Of a DNA stretch of 64,000 bases, positions 34,476 through 43,803 are shown one piece after another. The notes beneath the pieces were generated by a model. That model saw only the letters and a program-made list of their open reading frames with translations. It made no database searches and had not been told where the DNA came from. Numbering within the stretch: the first letter of the stretch is position 1; every line of letters starts with the position of its first letter. This DNA comes from Streptomyces sp. PCS3-D2 (GTDB taxonomy: Bacteria; Actinomycetota; Actinomycetes; Streptomycetales; Streptomycetaceae), in contig NZ_CP097800.1 of NCBI RefSeq assembly GCF_000612545.2, positions 1-64,000 of the forward strand, written 5' to 3'. Made by a program: the position numbers and the translations under genes.

Positions 34476-34489
34476 TGACAACGCTGTCA
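34476..34489. promoter_or_regulatory. LacI-family operator candidate (TGACAACGCTGTCA)
   Basis: A near-perfect palindrome of the TGACAACG-TTGTCA class bound by LacI/GalR regulators of sugar operons in actinomycetes. It lies 100 bp upstream of the sugar-binding lipoprotein. On the minus strand a TTGACG -35-like hexamer follows about 20 bp downstream. Sugar-induced derepression is inferred. Confidence 0.6.
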
Positions 34490-34731
34490 CCACACCGCCC
34501 CACCACACCCGATCAGCACACTCCCCCAACCGAAACCACCCAACCCCAACCATGACATCAACTCCTGAACGAAACCGAGCCAATCAACGGTCGACACCCG
34601 ACACGAAAACCCCACAGACGACTCCAGCAAAACCCCCAACACCTCCCCAAACCCCCAACCGTTCCGACGGAGCAGGACGCGCGAGGATCCGTACCGTCAA
34701 CGGTGGATCTTCGAACGGGAAGTGACACCTG

Positions 34732-35150
34732 ATGACAGACGTGACGATCGCGGCTGAGGCCGTGGACGGAATGAAGCCCGCCGAGGCGCCGGACGCTCTG
34801 GACGACCCGCTGATCAGCCAGCTGGTGGACCGGGCCAAAACCGACGGGATCAGGCTGACCCGACAAGGTGGCCTGTCGCAGCAACTCACGAAGACGATCA
34901 TCGAATCCGCTCGCGAGGGCGAGATCACCGATCACCTCGGGCACGAGAAGCACGAGAAGACCGGGGCGGGCAACACACGCAACGGCACTCGCTCGAAGAC
35001 CGTGGCCACCGAGGCCGGTCCGGTCGAGACTGACGTCCCCAGGAACCGGGCGGGCAGCTTCGAGCCGCAGATCGTCAAGAAACGGCAGAGCCAGCTGACC
35101 GGCGTGGACGAGATGGCCCTCTCCCTGTCCACCCACGGCCTCACGCTCCG
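34732..35150 (+). pseudogene. IS256-family (Mutator) transposase, N-terminal fragment
   Basis: The ATG at 34732, after GGAAGTGA, opens about 140 residues: LISQLVDRAKTDGIRLTRQG, LTKTIIESAREGEITDHLG, NTRNGTRSKTV, VETDVPRNRAGSFEPQIVKK and VDEMALSLSTHGLTLRD. This is the start of an IS256-type transposase of about 410 residues, up to the zone before the catalytic core, and no DDE residues are present. It is cut at about 35150, where an IS5-type sequence begins. The matching C-terminal end, same orientation, is at 43085-43331. Confidence 0.85.
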
Positions 35151-35883
35151 TGACGGGAGATGCCCGTCGAGTACGGGCCGAGGAGCCGGATCTACGGCCT
35201 GTTCCGCCGGTGGCAGCGGAGCGGCACCTGGCACCGGATCATGACCCGGCTGCAGTCCCTGGCCGACGCGAAGGGGGAGATCACGTGGGACCTGAGCGTC
35301 GACTCCACGGCCTGCCGCGCCCACCAGCATGCGGCCGGGGCCCGCAAGCGGGGTGACCTGCAGAAGGAACCGTCGGGCGGTGTGTTCACCGAGCTGGATG
35401 ATCATGGACTGGGTCGCTCACGCGGCGGGTTCACCACCAAGCTGCGCCTGGCGGTTGAGCAGGGCCAGAAGCCCATGTCGATCGCGATCACGGCCGGGCA
35501 GCGCGGCGACTCGCCGCAGCTCGAACCCGTGCTGGAGCAGGTCCGCGTGCCCCACATCGGGCCGGGCCGGCCACGCGTCCGCCCCAATCGGGTGCGGGCC
35601 AGACAACGCGTACGCCTCCCGCAAGAACCGCGCCTGCCTGCGCCGCCACGGGAGCCGCTGCACCATCCCGGACAAGGCCGACCAGGCGCGCAACCGTCGA
35701 AGGCTCGGCTCCCGCGGAGGCCGGCCGCCACGCTTCGACCCGGTCGACTACCGCGAACGCCATGCGGTCGAGCGCGGCATCAACCGCCTCAAAAGGCACC
35801 GGGCGGTCGCGACCCGCCTCGACAAGCTCGCCGTCCGCTTCGAAGCCACCGTCCTTGTCGCCGCGATCGGAGAATGGCTGTGA
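35150..35883 (+). pseudogene. IS5-family transposase, 5'-truncated and frameshifted
   Basis: It starts mid-protein (EMPVEYGPRSRIYGLFRRWQ) at the junction with the IS256 fragment. DDE landmarks follow: WDLSVDSTACRAHQHAAGA, GRSRGGFTTKLRLAVEQGQK, then after a single-base shift near 35605, NAYASRKNRACLRRHG, YRERHAVERGINRLKRHRAVA and VLVAAIGEWL at TGA. The N-terminal DUF4096-type part is missing, so the copy is dead. Confidence 0.88.
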
Positions 35884-35936
35884 CGGACGGAGCCGTCGAT
35901 GCTGCCTGCTCGCGTCGAGCGTACCCTCGCCGACGA

Positions 35937-36119
35937 TCACAGCCAGCTGGCCCAGCCGAAAGCCAGGAGGTAAGCGCGCTTGACCGCGGTCCACCCGCGG
36001 CGACCGCCACCCACAGTTGCAGCAAGAGCGACGGTGAACCAGAACGCAACAGCTCCGCCAACGATCAGAACCCATGCGGTGCCGCCAAAGGCAGCGAACA
36101 AGACCACGATGAAGACCAC
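35937..36119 (-). CDS. Small membrane protein or fragment
   Basis: About 60 residues with two hydrophobic segments (VVLFAAFGGTAWVLIVGGAVAF region) and a basic end (GGGRRGWTAVKRAYLLAFGW). The open frame continues upstream to the edge of the next IS5 copy (GAHAGLVVVVFIV), so the true start may have been removed by that insertion. No family is recognised. Confidence 0.35.
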   Translation of the reverse strand: MVFIVVLFAAFGGTAWVLIVGGAVAFWFTVALAATVGGGRRGWTAVKRAYLLAFGWASWL

Positions 36120-36139
36120 TACGACGAGCCCGGCATGGG

Positions 36140-36899
36140 CACCGCCGATGCCGGTGCCGGGCTGGATGCGAGGCCCGGGCGGGCAGCCGGAGGCGTGCTG
36201 CCACCGGGCGGTACTGGACGCGATCCGCTATCTCGTGGACAACGGGATCAAGTGGCGGGCGACGCCGTCCGACTTCCCGCCGTGGGACCGGGTCTACGCG
36301 TTCTTCCGCCGCTGGCGCGACCACATGCTCGTCGGGGAGTTCCACGACCGGCTGCGCGACCGGGTCCGCCAGAAGGCGGGCCGGGACGCGGAGCCGACGG
36401 CCGGCGTGATCGACTCACCATCCGTCAAGGCCGACGCCGTCGTCGGCGCGGACAGCCGCGGCTTCGACGGCGGCAAGCTGATCAACGGCCGCAAGCGGCA
36501 CGTCGTGGTCGACACCTCGGCCTACTGCTCGTCCTGGTCACCGCAGCGGACATCGGAGATCGCGCCGCCTCGAAGGCACTCCTCGCTGAGGTGGCCGGCA
36601 CCCACCACCAGCTGGAACTCGTCTGGGCCGACGGCTGCTACACCGGCAGCCTCGTCGAGCACTACCTAGCCGCGTTCGCCCTGGTCCTGGCGATCGTCAA
36701 ACGCAGCGACGACACGCGCGGCTTCGTGGTGCTGCCCAAGCGGTGAATCGTCGAGCGGCTCTTCGCCCACCTGATGCGAAGCCGCCGCCTGGTGCGCGAC
36801 TTCGAACGATCCACGACCAGCGCCGAGGCAATGATCATGTGGTCGATGAGCATGATCACGACCCGTCGCCTTACCCGCTCACGTTCCGCGCGAGGGTGA
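36140..36899 (+). pseudogene. Second IS5-family transposase, 5'-truncated, frameshift and Trp-to-stop
   Basis: Homology begins near MPVPGWMRGPGGQPEA and runs through RYLVDNGIKWRATPSDFPPW, YAFFRRWRDHMLVGEFHDRL, VIDSPSVKADAVVGADSRGFDGGK and NGRKRHVVVDT. A shift near 36520 moves the frame to AADIGDRAASKALLAEVAG, LVWADGCYTGSLVEH and AIVKRSDDTRGFVVLPKR. The expected Trp there is TGA at 36744-36746, after which IVERLFAHLMRSRRLVRDFE continues to 36899. It belongs to a different IS5 subgroup from its neighbour. Confidence 0.88.
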
Positions 36900-37394
36900 A
36901 CCGGCCAGGCTGCCGCTCGGCCAGCCCCCCGCCACCAGACATTTCGCCTTCAACCGCAGCGCCTCCATCTTTGACGGCACCGCGTCCAGGCCGAACAAGA
37001 CGGCCATCTCCTGGCACAGCGGCCCTTGATGAAGGCGATGCCGGTCCGCGAGGGCCTACAGGATGCGCTGGTAGTCCATCGACAGCACGGACCCGTCCAG
37101 CCCCTCGCACCACACCGGCACCTGCGCCTTCGGCATCGCTGCCATCGACGCCGACGGTGCCTCCGCCGCCTGCCCCTGCGCCGGCCTCGCCGGTTCGGTC
37201 CGTGCGTGATCTGCGGTTTCGTCCACCGGACCCAGCACCTCGCCGACCGGCGAGCGGGCGATCACCCACTCCTTCCATTCCCGCTCGGCCACGGCCAGCT
37301 CGGCCTGGACGCGGTCGGCCTCCTCCCGCAGCTCGTCCACATGGCGGCGAGCACCCAGCTCACGCTGCTCGAGCAACCCCACGACCGAAGACAT
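36871..37394 (-). pseudogene. Conserved actinomycete hypothetical protein, broken by a stop and a frameshift
   Basis: From the ATG at 37394: MSSVVGLLEQRELGARRHVD, then a coiled coil (ELREEADRVQAELAVAEREW), WKEWVIARSPVGEVLG, an Ala/Pro linker, and LDGSVLSMDYQRIL. TAG then replaces an expected Gln codon, followed by ALADRHRLHQGPLCQEMAVLFGLDA, a winged-helix-like segment, and after one shift LAERQPGRFTLARNVSG. I know this layout as a widespread uncharacterised actinomycete family often found beside IS elements. The 3' end overlaps the IS5 remnant by 29 bp. Confidence 0.65.
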
Positions 37395-37736
37395 CCGGCC
37401 TCCCCAGGAACGACGACACGACAAGCCACCCCTCCCACGAGAGCACCGAACCTATGCCTGACCAGCGAAAACACCGGTCTCAGGTTCGGTACGACAACAC
37501 CTACTGACGTCGGCACCGTTGTCTCCTCGGCCGCCGATCTGCCTTGGTCCGGGGTGCTGATGCTGCTACCGATTGGCGGGACTGGCTGCGTCGGCTGGCT
37601 GCTCGGACTGCGGCCGGCCGGCGACGGCGCGGCGGCGAGCACCTGACGGTCACAGCACCGCGCACGCACAGTGCGCGGTGCCGGCTGAGGTTGCGGAGAA
37701 CCGGAACGGATCATGCACCGCTGCACCAGGCCCTGC
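37395..37736. other. Gene-free interval
   Basis: Short overlapping frames only. GCGCACGCACAGTGCGC near 37661-37677 is a hairpin that could end transcription. Nothing else is recognised. Confidence 0.45.
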
Positions 37737-39074
37737 TCAGCACTGTCTGAGTCCCGCGGCGGTCGGGGCTTCTTGCAACGCGGTGCCTGTGACCCAGCCG
37801 AGGCCCCCTGACTTCAGCCGGAGTTGCACCCATATGCCGCCCGTGGAGCCGTGACCGTCGGTGGTTTCACCGTAGCGGTAGCACGCTGCCGGGTACCGGC
37901 CTCCCACTGCCACGGAGCTCACCTTGGGGCTGGTGGACGAGGGGGACTTGCGGACCGCTGCATTCGCGAGCGCGGTCACGAGGGTTGTACCCGGGCCATT
38001 GGTCGGCGAGGAGGACAGAGGAGGTGGGGAGGACGATACCGTCCCGGACGGGCTCGGGCCCGGTGCCAGGGTGAGCGTCACGGTGGTGCCCGGGGCAACT
38101 TGCTCGTCCGCGGCCGGGTCCTGGCCGAGGACCGTACCGGGGGCGGCATTGCCGGACGCTCCGTCGTTCGTCTGTACCCGCAGCCCCTGGTCCTCGAGGA
38201 TCTGCGTCGCCTCCTGGGCCGACCTGCCCTTCACTGCGGGAACGCGAATTTCAGGCATCCGGGTGCTGGGGTCCTTCCCATCGCTGGGGTCCTCCGGCAG
38301 TGCTTCGTCCTGCGCACCGTCCGTCCCGACACGCCGTTTGAGGCCCGCGTCCTTCTCCTCGATGTCGACCAGTTCGTACGTCGTGACCGGCTGCTTCTCC
38401 GCCACGGGTTCGACCTTGACGACCTTCCTGGGATCGTACGCCTTCCACTTCTTTCCGTTGCCCCTACCGTTTCCGTCGAACGTCACGTCGGCGCTGTCGA
38501 CGTCGTGCTCGAAGGTACGGAGCGGGTTGCCGCAGCTGCACTGCACGACCGGCTTGCCGTAGGTGTCGACCAGGACGGCGATGCCCGCCTCCAGCAGGGC
38601 GTCGAAGCCGACCGCCTCGCCCTCCTCGTAGTCGTGGTTCTTCACGAGGGTGTCGTTGCGCAGCACCACAGGCGTGAGCTTCTCCACGAATGCTTCGATC
38701 CGGTCAACGTCAATGTCCAGCGTCTTGGCCCACTGGACTGCTTTCTGGCGGTTCCCCGGATTCTTCAGGAAGCGGACGAGTTTGTTCTTGTCGCAGCTCT
38801 TGCTGTTCCGCGATCCTCCGTACAGGCCGGGCTGGTTGCCCTTCTTCGCTCCGCCCTCAAGGGCTAGGGTCTTGCCGACCGGGGCATCTGTCCCCAGGTT
38901 GAGGGCCGCCTCGAAGAACGGCGCGGCGGTCGGAACGCCCCGGGCCACCGCCCGTACGGCGACCTTGACTCCCTGGGATGCGATCTTGGCACAGCCCGTG
39001 GTGATGACTGCGAGGCCGACGAGGATCGCCGCGAGGGCGACAGCCCTGCGCCTGATCACCTGTGGATGTTTCAT
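37737..39074 (-). CDS. DUF6777-type lipoprotein with PASTA and SH3-like domains
   Basis: A 445-residue intact protein. Lipobox VITTGC follows AVALAAILVGLA. Then the DUF6777-like region: GLYGGSRNSKSCDKNKLVRF, AVQWAKTLDIDVDRIEAFVE, LTPVVLRNDTLVKNHDYEEG and VDTYGKPVVQCSCGNPLRTF. A PASTA domain follows (MPEIRVPAVKGRSAQEATQI, LGQDPAADEQVAPGTTVTL), a Ser/Pro linker, and a C-terminal bacterial SH3-like unit (GGRYPAACYRYGETTD, WVQLRLKSGGLGWVTGTAL). PASTA and SH3 units suggest contact with peptidoglycan. It is flanked by IS remnants on one side and the STAND ATPase, divergently, on the other. Confidence 0.8.
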   Translation of the reverse strand: MKHPQVIRRRAVALAAILVGLAVITTGCAKIASQGVKVAVRAVARGVPTAAPFFEAALNLGTDAPVGKTLALEGGAKKGNQPGLYGGSRNSKSCDKNKLVRFLKNPGNRQKAVQWAKTLDIDVDRIEAFVEKLTPVVLRNDTLVKNHDYEEGEAVGFDALLEAGIAVLVDTYGKPVVQCSCGNPLRTFEHDVDSADVTFDGNGRGNGKKWKAYDPRKVVKVEPVAEKQPVTTYELVDIEEKDAGLKRRVGTDGAQDEALPEDPSDGKDPSTRMPEIRVPAVKGRSAQEATQILEDQGLRVQTNDGASGNAAPGTVLGQDPAADEQVAPGTTVTLTLAPGPSPSGTVSSSPPPLSSSPTNGPGTTLVTALANAAVRKSPSSTSPKVSSVAVGGRYPAACYRYGETTDGHGSTGGIWVQLRLKSGGLGWVTGTALQEAPTAAGLRQC

Positions 39075-39591
39075 GTCAATTCCTCCTCAATGGATGTCGG
39101 TCCGTATGGCAGTCGGGGTTGCCGGCAGCCGGCACGCTGCGGGTCACGGGGCAGGCAGAGGCAGCGCGGGTTTCGTCCGGTACGACGCCGCGGAGCGGGG
39201 TGTCCCCTTCTTGTGCGGGCAGCCCGATCGCCAGGCACAGGCGGGCCGGACAGAGTCGGGATCACGACGGCCAAGGAGGTCACAAGACATCGATGCGATC
39301 GAGCGCGCATGACGGTTCTCCTCCCCCATACTGGTTTCGCCGTGGTGGCGAAATCTCCTTCGCGCGGCTGCTCCGCGCTGCGCATGGCCGTCCCTGTCAA
39401 GCGCAAGGACGGCACAGGGCAGACAGGGCAGACCGGGCGGCCTGTGCGCACCGATTGACGCATCCGGTGCGTGGAAGATCGGTGCCGGTTCCGTCACGGC
39501 CGGGGCATCGCTGCTGATGAAGCCCTGCAATGGCTTTTTCCGGTCCGGTCCGGTCCGGATACTGCGGTCTGCTGGGGGCTGGGGGCTGGGC
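39075..39591. other. Divergent intergenic region
   Basis: 517 bp between the DUF6777 lipoprotein and the STAND ATPase. Short ORFs overlap on both strands, with none supported. CCGGT repeats (CGGTCCGGTCCGGTCCGG) lie at about 39541-39558. Confidence 0.45.
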
Positions 39592-42500
39592 ATGGCAGAG
39601 GCGGATCCGACACCACGACGGGTGTTCGCCGACCGACTGAGCGAGCTGCTCGCACAAACGGCCGATCTCCCGATCAAGAGTGCTGTGGCCGAAGCCAACC
39701 GGCGCCGGCCCGCCGGGCGGGGCCGGCCGATTTCGGGACGCCGGGTCAGCGACTGGAAGCAGGGACGGCACCTGCCCGAGTCGGAGGCAGCGTTCCTGAT
39801 TCTGGTCCGGGTGCTGCTCGAGCACCGCCGCGGCCGGCAGATCCCTGCCGATGGGGTCAGCGCAGGACTTCTGGACGAAGAGCAGTGGCGGCGGTGGCTG
39901 CGTTCCGCCCGCACTTCCCCGCCCGACTCCGGGCCACGGGCCCAGAAGTCACCCGGGCAGGATCAGCGGGCCGAGCAGGTGGCGCCCGGCCCAGTGTCGG
40001 CGGGAACCCGGCCAGACCGTCTGGCCAGTGCCCATCCGCAATCGTGGCGAACCGTCGGTCCAGCCGGGGTTGCCGACCGGATGGACGTCAGTCAGTGGCT
40101 GCCCGGTGAGATGCATGCCGACAGCGGCGGTCCGAGCAGAGCGTCGGGGGCATCCCTGCCTCCACTGGACCGTGGCAGACAGGACCTCGTCCTACGCGGC
40201 TGCAGGATGCTACCGGGGTGGGAAGACTTCGTCGGGCGCGCAAGTGAACTCGGGTTTCTGAGAGAGCGGATCGAAGGCGCGGCGCGCGGCAGCGGATCCG
40301 TCGTGCTGCTTGCGGGCCCGGCAGGCGTCGGCAAGAGCACCCTTGCGGCCGAGGTGCTGCGCCGCCACGCCGATTCCGCAAGCTTCACCGTCGCACGGGG
40401 CCATTGCCCCCGGGATGCGGTAGCGCCACCGCTATGGCCCTGGCAACAAGCGCTGCGCCTTGCGGGGGTCACCCCTGCGGTACCGGCGCAGCGTACGGGG
40501 CCACCGCCGGGAGCCGCGTCCGCGGCCGGACGGCAGCTGTGGCCTGTGACAGAGCCGGTCAATGCGCGGGCAGCGAGGTTTCAGGAGCTGGCCCGGTTAT
40601 GCGAGTCGCTGGCCATGGCAGCCTCCAGACGCTCCCTGCTCATCGTGCTGGAGGATCTTCACTGGGCCGACACCGCCAGCCTTGACCTGCTGTGGCAGGT
40701 GGCCGAAAAGGCGGCCGAGTGCAGACTGTTCGTGCTCGGCACCTTCCGGCAACCCGGGCCCGAGGAAGCCGCTGGGGCGCTGGCGAACCTGGGCCGCTAC
40801 GCTGCCACACTGCGTCTGGTCCCGTTCACCCGGGAGGAGGTCGCCCAGTGCGTCGGCGAGACGGACGCGGCGGAAGCGTACCGGCGTACCGGTGGGCTGC
40901 CGCTGCTCGTTTCAGCACTGCGCACGCACGCGGGCGACCTCCATACCATCGTCAGCGGGCTGCTGACCGGGCTCACCGCTGAGCAGCGGGAAGTCATGGA
41001 CGCCGCAGCCGTGCTCGGCGAACGGCCGGACACGGCTCAGCTCTCCGCGGTCCTGCCGAAGTTGGGCGAGACCGTCATCGCCCGAGCACTGGAGGCGGCC
41101 TGGCACGCCGGTGTCCTGACCGTGGTGGAAACCACCGACGCTGGACGCATCTACCGCTTCACTCACGATCTGGTACGCGACGAGATGCTCGGCCGAACCG
41201 CCCCAGCCGTCGCCCGTGCCTTGCACAGAGCCGCCGCTCAGGCACTGGAAAGGACCGGGGACCCCACCGAGGCGGCACGCATCGCCGCGCACTGGCGACG
41301 GGCCGGTAAGGAGCCCGGCCACCGTGCCGCCGCCGCGCACTGGTCCCGGATCGCCGCGGATCAGGCCTGTGAACGGCACGCCTACGCCGATGCCGCCCGG
41401 CACCTGTCGGACGCTGCCGCCGTACTCGTCCCGACGGACCCGCAGCGCGCACCGGCGCTCATCGAGCTGGCCCGCGCCGAGTTCCTTGCCGGGCTCTACG
41501 ACGCCAGCCTGCGCCACTGCACCGAAGCGGCCGACTCGGCGAACGCGACCAACCAGCCTGCCCTGCTCGCCGAGGTCGCCTTGGTACTCCAGGGCGTCAC
41601 ATTCCCGCAGGCCTCCCAGGCGATCAGCCAACTGTGCGAGGCGGCGCTGGCCGTCGAGGACATGCCGAGCGCCGTACGGGCTCGGCTGCTCGCGCAGCTC
41701 GCCACTGCTTCGGCCGATCTCGGCTCGCCCGACACGGCGGCCGGGCATGCCCGAGCCGCCCTCGGTCTGGCCAGGGCCACCGGTGACTTGCGTGCCGAAC
41801 TCGACGCGGCCCGGGCCATGGAGATGACCTTGGCCCATCCGGACGACACAGCCGGACGCTTGCGCCTGGGTGAGCAGTCCGTGTCCCGCGCCGAGCAGCT
41901 CGGCGACCCGCTCGCCGCGGTGCTCGGCCACGAGTGGCGTATCCAGGCTGGCTACATGATGGGTCTCCTGGAACTGGTGGACGACGCGATTGGCGGCATC
42001 GAGGCGATCGCGGACCGTTCTCCGCTCCCGCTCGCCCGCTGGCATCTGCTGCGCGTCAGCACCGCACGCGCTGCGCTGAAAGGACAGTTCGCCACCGCCC
42101 GCCGCTGCAATGCGGACGCCGCCAAGATCGCCGAGGCCAGCGGAGACAAGACGGCGATCAGGATGAACTACGTGCTGTGCCTGCAACTGGCCCTGATTCG
42201 CGGGGACCCCGCAGAACTACCCAGGGAGATGTGGCGTGACCTCGACCGCGCTCCGAGAAGCCCGCTCATCCTGTCCGCGCGGGCGCGGGCGCTGTTCCTT
42301 GCAGGGCGACTGAACGAGGCGCGGGGGATGTACTCCCAACTGCGTCCGGTGCTACCGATCCCGATGACGAACCCGACGTGGCCAGCGGTGCTGCTGCACC
42401 TGGTCGACCTCATTGAACTGGTCGGCGATGCTGAAGCTGCGCAGCTGGTGCATGACCAGCTCGTGCTGTTCCGGCGGTACCCGGGAGCGCTCGGCACGCC

Positions 42501-42843
42501 CACAGCCTACTTCTCCGGTACGGTCAGTCGTGAACTCGGCCGTCTGGCCCTGGCCGCCGGCAGCCCGGAGAAGGCCGAGAAGCTGCTACGCGAGGCACTG
42601 GTCCGCAACCAGGCCCTCGGCGCCTGGCCATACGTGGCGCTGACCTGCCTGGACCTCGCAGTCGTCCAACGCGACCGGGGTGTCCTGACAGAGGCGGCAG
42701 CCCTCGCCGGGAAGGCGCTGGCGATCGCCGATCGGCTGAGCCAGCCCGGCCCCTCCGCCGCTGCCGTAGACCTCATCGGCGACATCACTGCCCTGCGGGT
42801 CAACGCCACCCGCTCACGGCGGGAACCGGGAGAAGGCCGTTGA
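39592..42843 (+). CDS. Large STAND-type AAA ATPase (LAL-like without LuxR HTH)
   Basis: A 1083-residue intact frame from the ATG at 39592. The first 90 residues (RRVFADRLSELLAQTADLP, SGRRVSDWKQGRHLPESEAA) look like a helix-turn-helix-type domain, followed by a disordered Ser/Pro stretch. The NTPase has FVGRASELGFLRERIEG, Walker A LLAGPAGVGKSTLAAEVL and Walker B LLIVLEDLHWADTASLDLLW. The C-terminal 600 residues are TPR-like helices. Unlike LAL regulators it ends at RREPGEGR with no LuxR HTH, so any DNA binding would be N-terminal. Its position among IS remnants and a CD-NTase fragment makes a signalling or defence role worth testing, but this is speculation. Confidence 0.8.
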   Translation: MAEADPTPRRVFADRLSELLAQTADLPIKSAVAEANRRRPAGRGRPISGRRVSDWKQGRHLPESEAAFLILVRVLLEHRRGRQIPADGVSAGLLDEEQWRRWLRSARTSPPDSGPRAQKSPGQDQRAEQVAPGPVSAGTRPDRLASAHPQSWRTVGPAGVADRMDVSQWLPGEMHADSGGPSRASGASLPPLDRGRQDLVLRGCRMLPGWEDFVGRASELGFLRERIEGAARGSGSVVLLAGPAGVGKSTLAAEVLRRHADSASFTVARGHCPRDAVAPPLWPWQQALRLAGVTPAVPAQRTGPPPGAASAAGRQLWPVTEPVNARAARFQELARLCESLAMAASRRSLLIVLEDLHWADTASLDLLWQVAEKAAECRLFVLGTFRQPGPEEAAGALANLGRYAATLRLVPFTREEVAQCVGETDAAEAYRRTGGLPLLVSALRTHAGDLHTIVSGLLTGLTAEQREVMDAAAVLGERPDTAQLSAVLPKLGETVIARALEAAWHAGVLTVVETTDAGRIYRFTHDLVRDEMLGRTAPAVARALHRAAAQALERTGDPTEAARIAAHWRRAGKEPGHRAAAAHWSRIAADQACERHAYADAARHLSDAAAVLVPTDPQRAPALIELARAEFLAGLYDASLRHCTEAADSANATNQPALLAEVALVLQGVTFPQASQAISQLCEAALAVEDMPSAVRARLLAQLATASADLGSPDTAAGHARAALGLARATGDLRAELDAARAMEMTLAHPDDTAGRLRLGEQSVSRAEQLGDPLAAVLGHEWRIQAGYMMGLLELVDDAIGGIEAIADRSPLPLARWHLLRVSTARAALKGQFATARRCNADAAKIAEASGDKTAIRMNYVLCLQLALIRGDPAELPREMWRDLDRAPRSPLILSARARALFLAGRLNEARGMYSQLRPVLPIPMTNPTWPAVLLHLVDLIELVGDAEAAQLVHDQLVLFRRYPGALGTPTAYFSGTVSRELGRLALAAGSPEKAEKLLREALVRNQALGAWPYVALTCLDLAVVQRDRGVLTEAAALAGKALAIADRLSQPGPSAAAVDLIGDITALRVNATRSRREPGEGR

Positions 42844-43084
42844 GGACCAGGCGGCAGTCATGCTCGACTCCGGCGTCGAGCGCCACGGGCGTGGCAGATC
42901 AGGCCTCCTCCCGGAGTGCCGGTGCCAAGACGGCGGCAGCTTCGGCGCCGGGCAGAGCGCCGATCGCAGCCCGACCGCGTCGGTGAGGTACTCCAGGCGC
43001 TCCAGCGAGAGGTGCGGAGAGACCGGTCCTGCACCAGGCGGGGCGCAGACACCGCCGCGAGGAGCTTCTCATGATGTGCTCTCC
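42844..43084. other. Short interval between STAND ATPase and IS256 remnant
   Basis: No gene supported. The IS256 homology starts at about 43085, so a junction lies in this stretch. Confidence 0.4.
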
Positions 43085-43331
43085 GCTTCGATACCGAGAT
43101 CCGCCGCATCGTCTGCACCACCAACGCGATCGAAACGCCAGGATCCGGCGCGCGGTCAAGGCCCGCGGATACTTCCCGAACGAAACCGCCGCCCTGAAAC
43201 GCGTCTACACGGCGATCATGTCGCTCGACCCCACCGGCCGTCGTCAGGCCCGCTGAACCATGCGCCGGAAGACCGCGCTGAACGCCTTCGACATCACCTT
43301 CGACGGCCGCCTCTCCGCAACACGCCAGTAA
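43085..43331 (+). pseudogene. IS256-family transposase, C-terminal fragment
   Basis: TEIRRIVCTTNAIE, the conserved C-terminal signature of Mutator-type transposases, is followed by a deletion of about 7 nt, then ARIRRAVKARGYFPNETAAL and KRVYTAIMSLDPTG. TGA at 43254-43256 replaces an expected Trp, and TMRRKTALNAFDITFDGRLS continues to TAA 43329-43331. It has the same orientation as, and is complementary to, the N-terminal fragment at 34732. Confidence 0.85.
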
Positions 43332-43537
43332 CCCCAACCACCCTCGTTACACGTTCGACTGACAGACCCTACGCCGGGGGTCAGACGCGGCCCCGTGGAC
43401 GGCACGCATCCTCCATCGGCACTACGACGTGCTGGCCCTGCAGGGTCCACACGGGTTGCATTCCACCGCTGAGTCGCTGTCAGTGCCCGCTCATACGCTG
43501 TCAGCCGGCGCAGGCACGCCGGAGCCTGGAGGCTTTC

Positions 43538-43803
43538 ATGGCACGACAGCTGACGTATGAACAGCGGATCGCTTTGATCAACAAGTGGAAGAGCCCCCGG
43601 ATGCTTCCGAACAGCTCCGGCTGGAACGCGCCGAGCGCATCGTGAAACAGGCGGTGCTCCCACACGAGCCGTTCGAGGAGCTCGACATCACCGTGGCGTC
43701 GAAGGGCTCGTATCCCAACAACACCAACGTCCGCGGTGACAGCGACGTCGACATTACGGTGAAGCTCAACGACCCCTTCCACACAGAGGGCCTGGCGGCA
43801 TGA
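43538..43803 (+). pseudogene. Truncated CD-NTase-like nucleotidyltransferase (CBASS-type) N-terminus
   Basis: The ATG at 43538 follows GGAGG. MARQLTYEQRIALINKWKS is followed, after one frame change near 43595, by PPDASEQLRLERAERIVKQA, FEELDITVASKGSYPNNTNV and RGDSDVDITVKL. The Gly-Ser (43705-43710) and Asp-x-Asp (43744-43752) form the catalytic motif of the Pol-beta/OAS fold, and the GSYxNNTNVRxDSDVD arrangement is that of cyclic-oligonucleotide synthases of CBASS anti-phage systems. It stops after about 90 residues, so two thirds of the enzyme, including the third catalytic acid, are missing. No effector gene is nearby. Confidence 0.7.

Noticed and set aside
35150-36899. One IS5 element with an internal insertion
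   Set aside because: The two transposase segments belong to different IS5 subgroups and each has its own central DDE region, so they are two elements.
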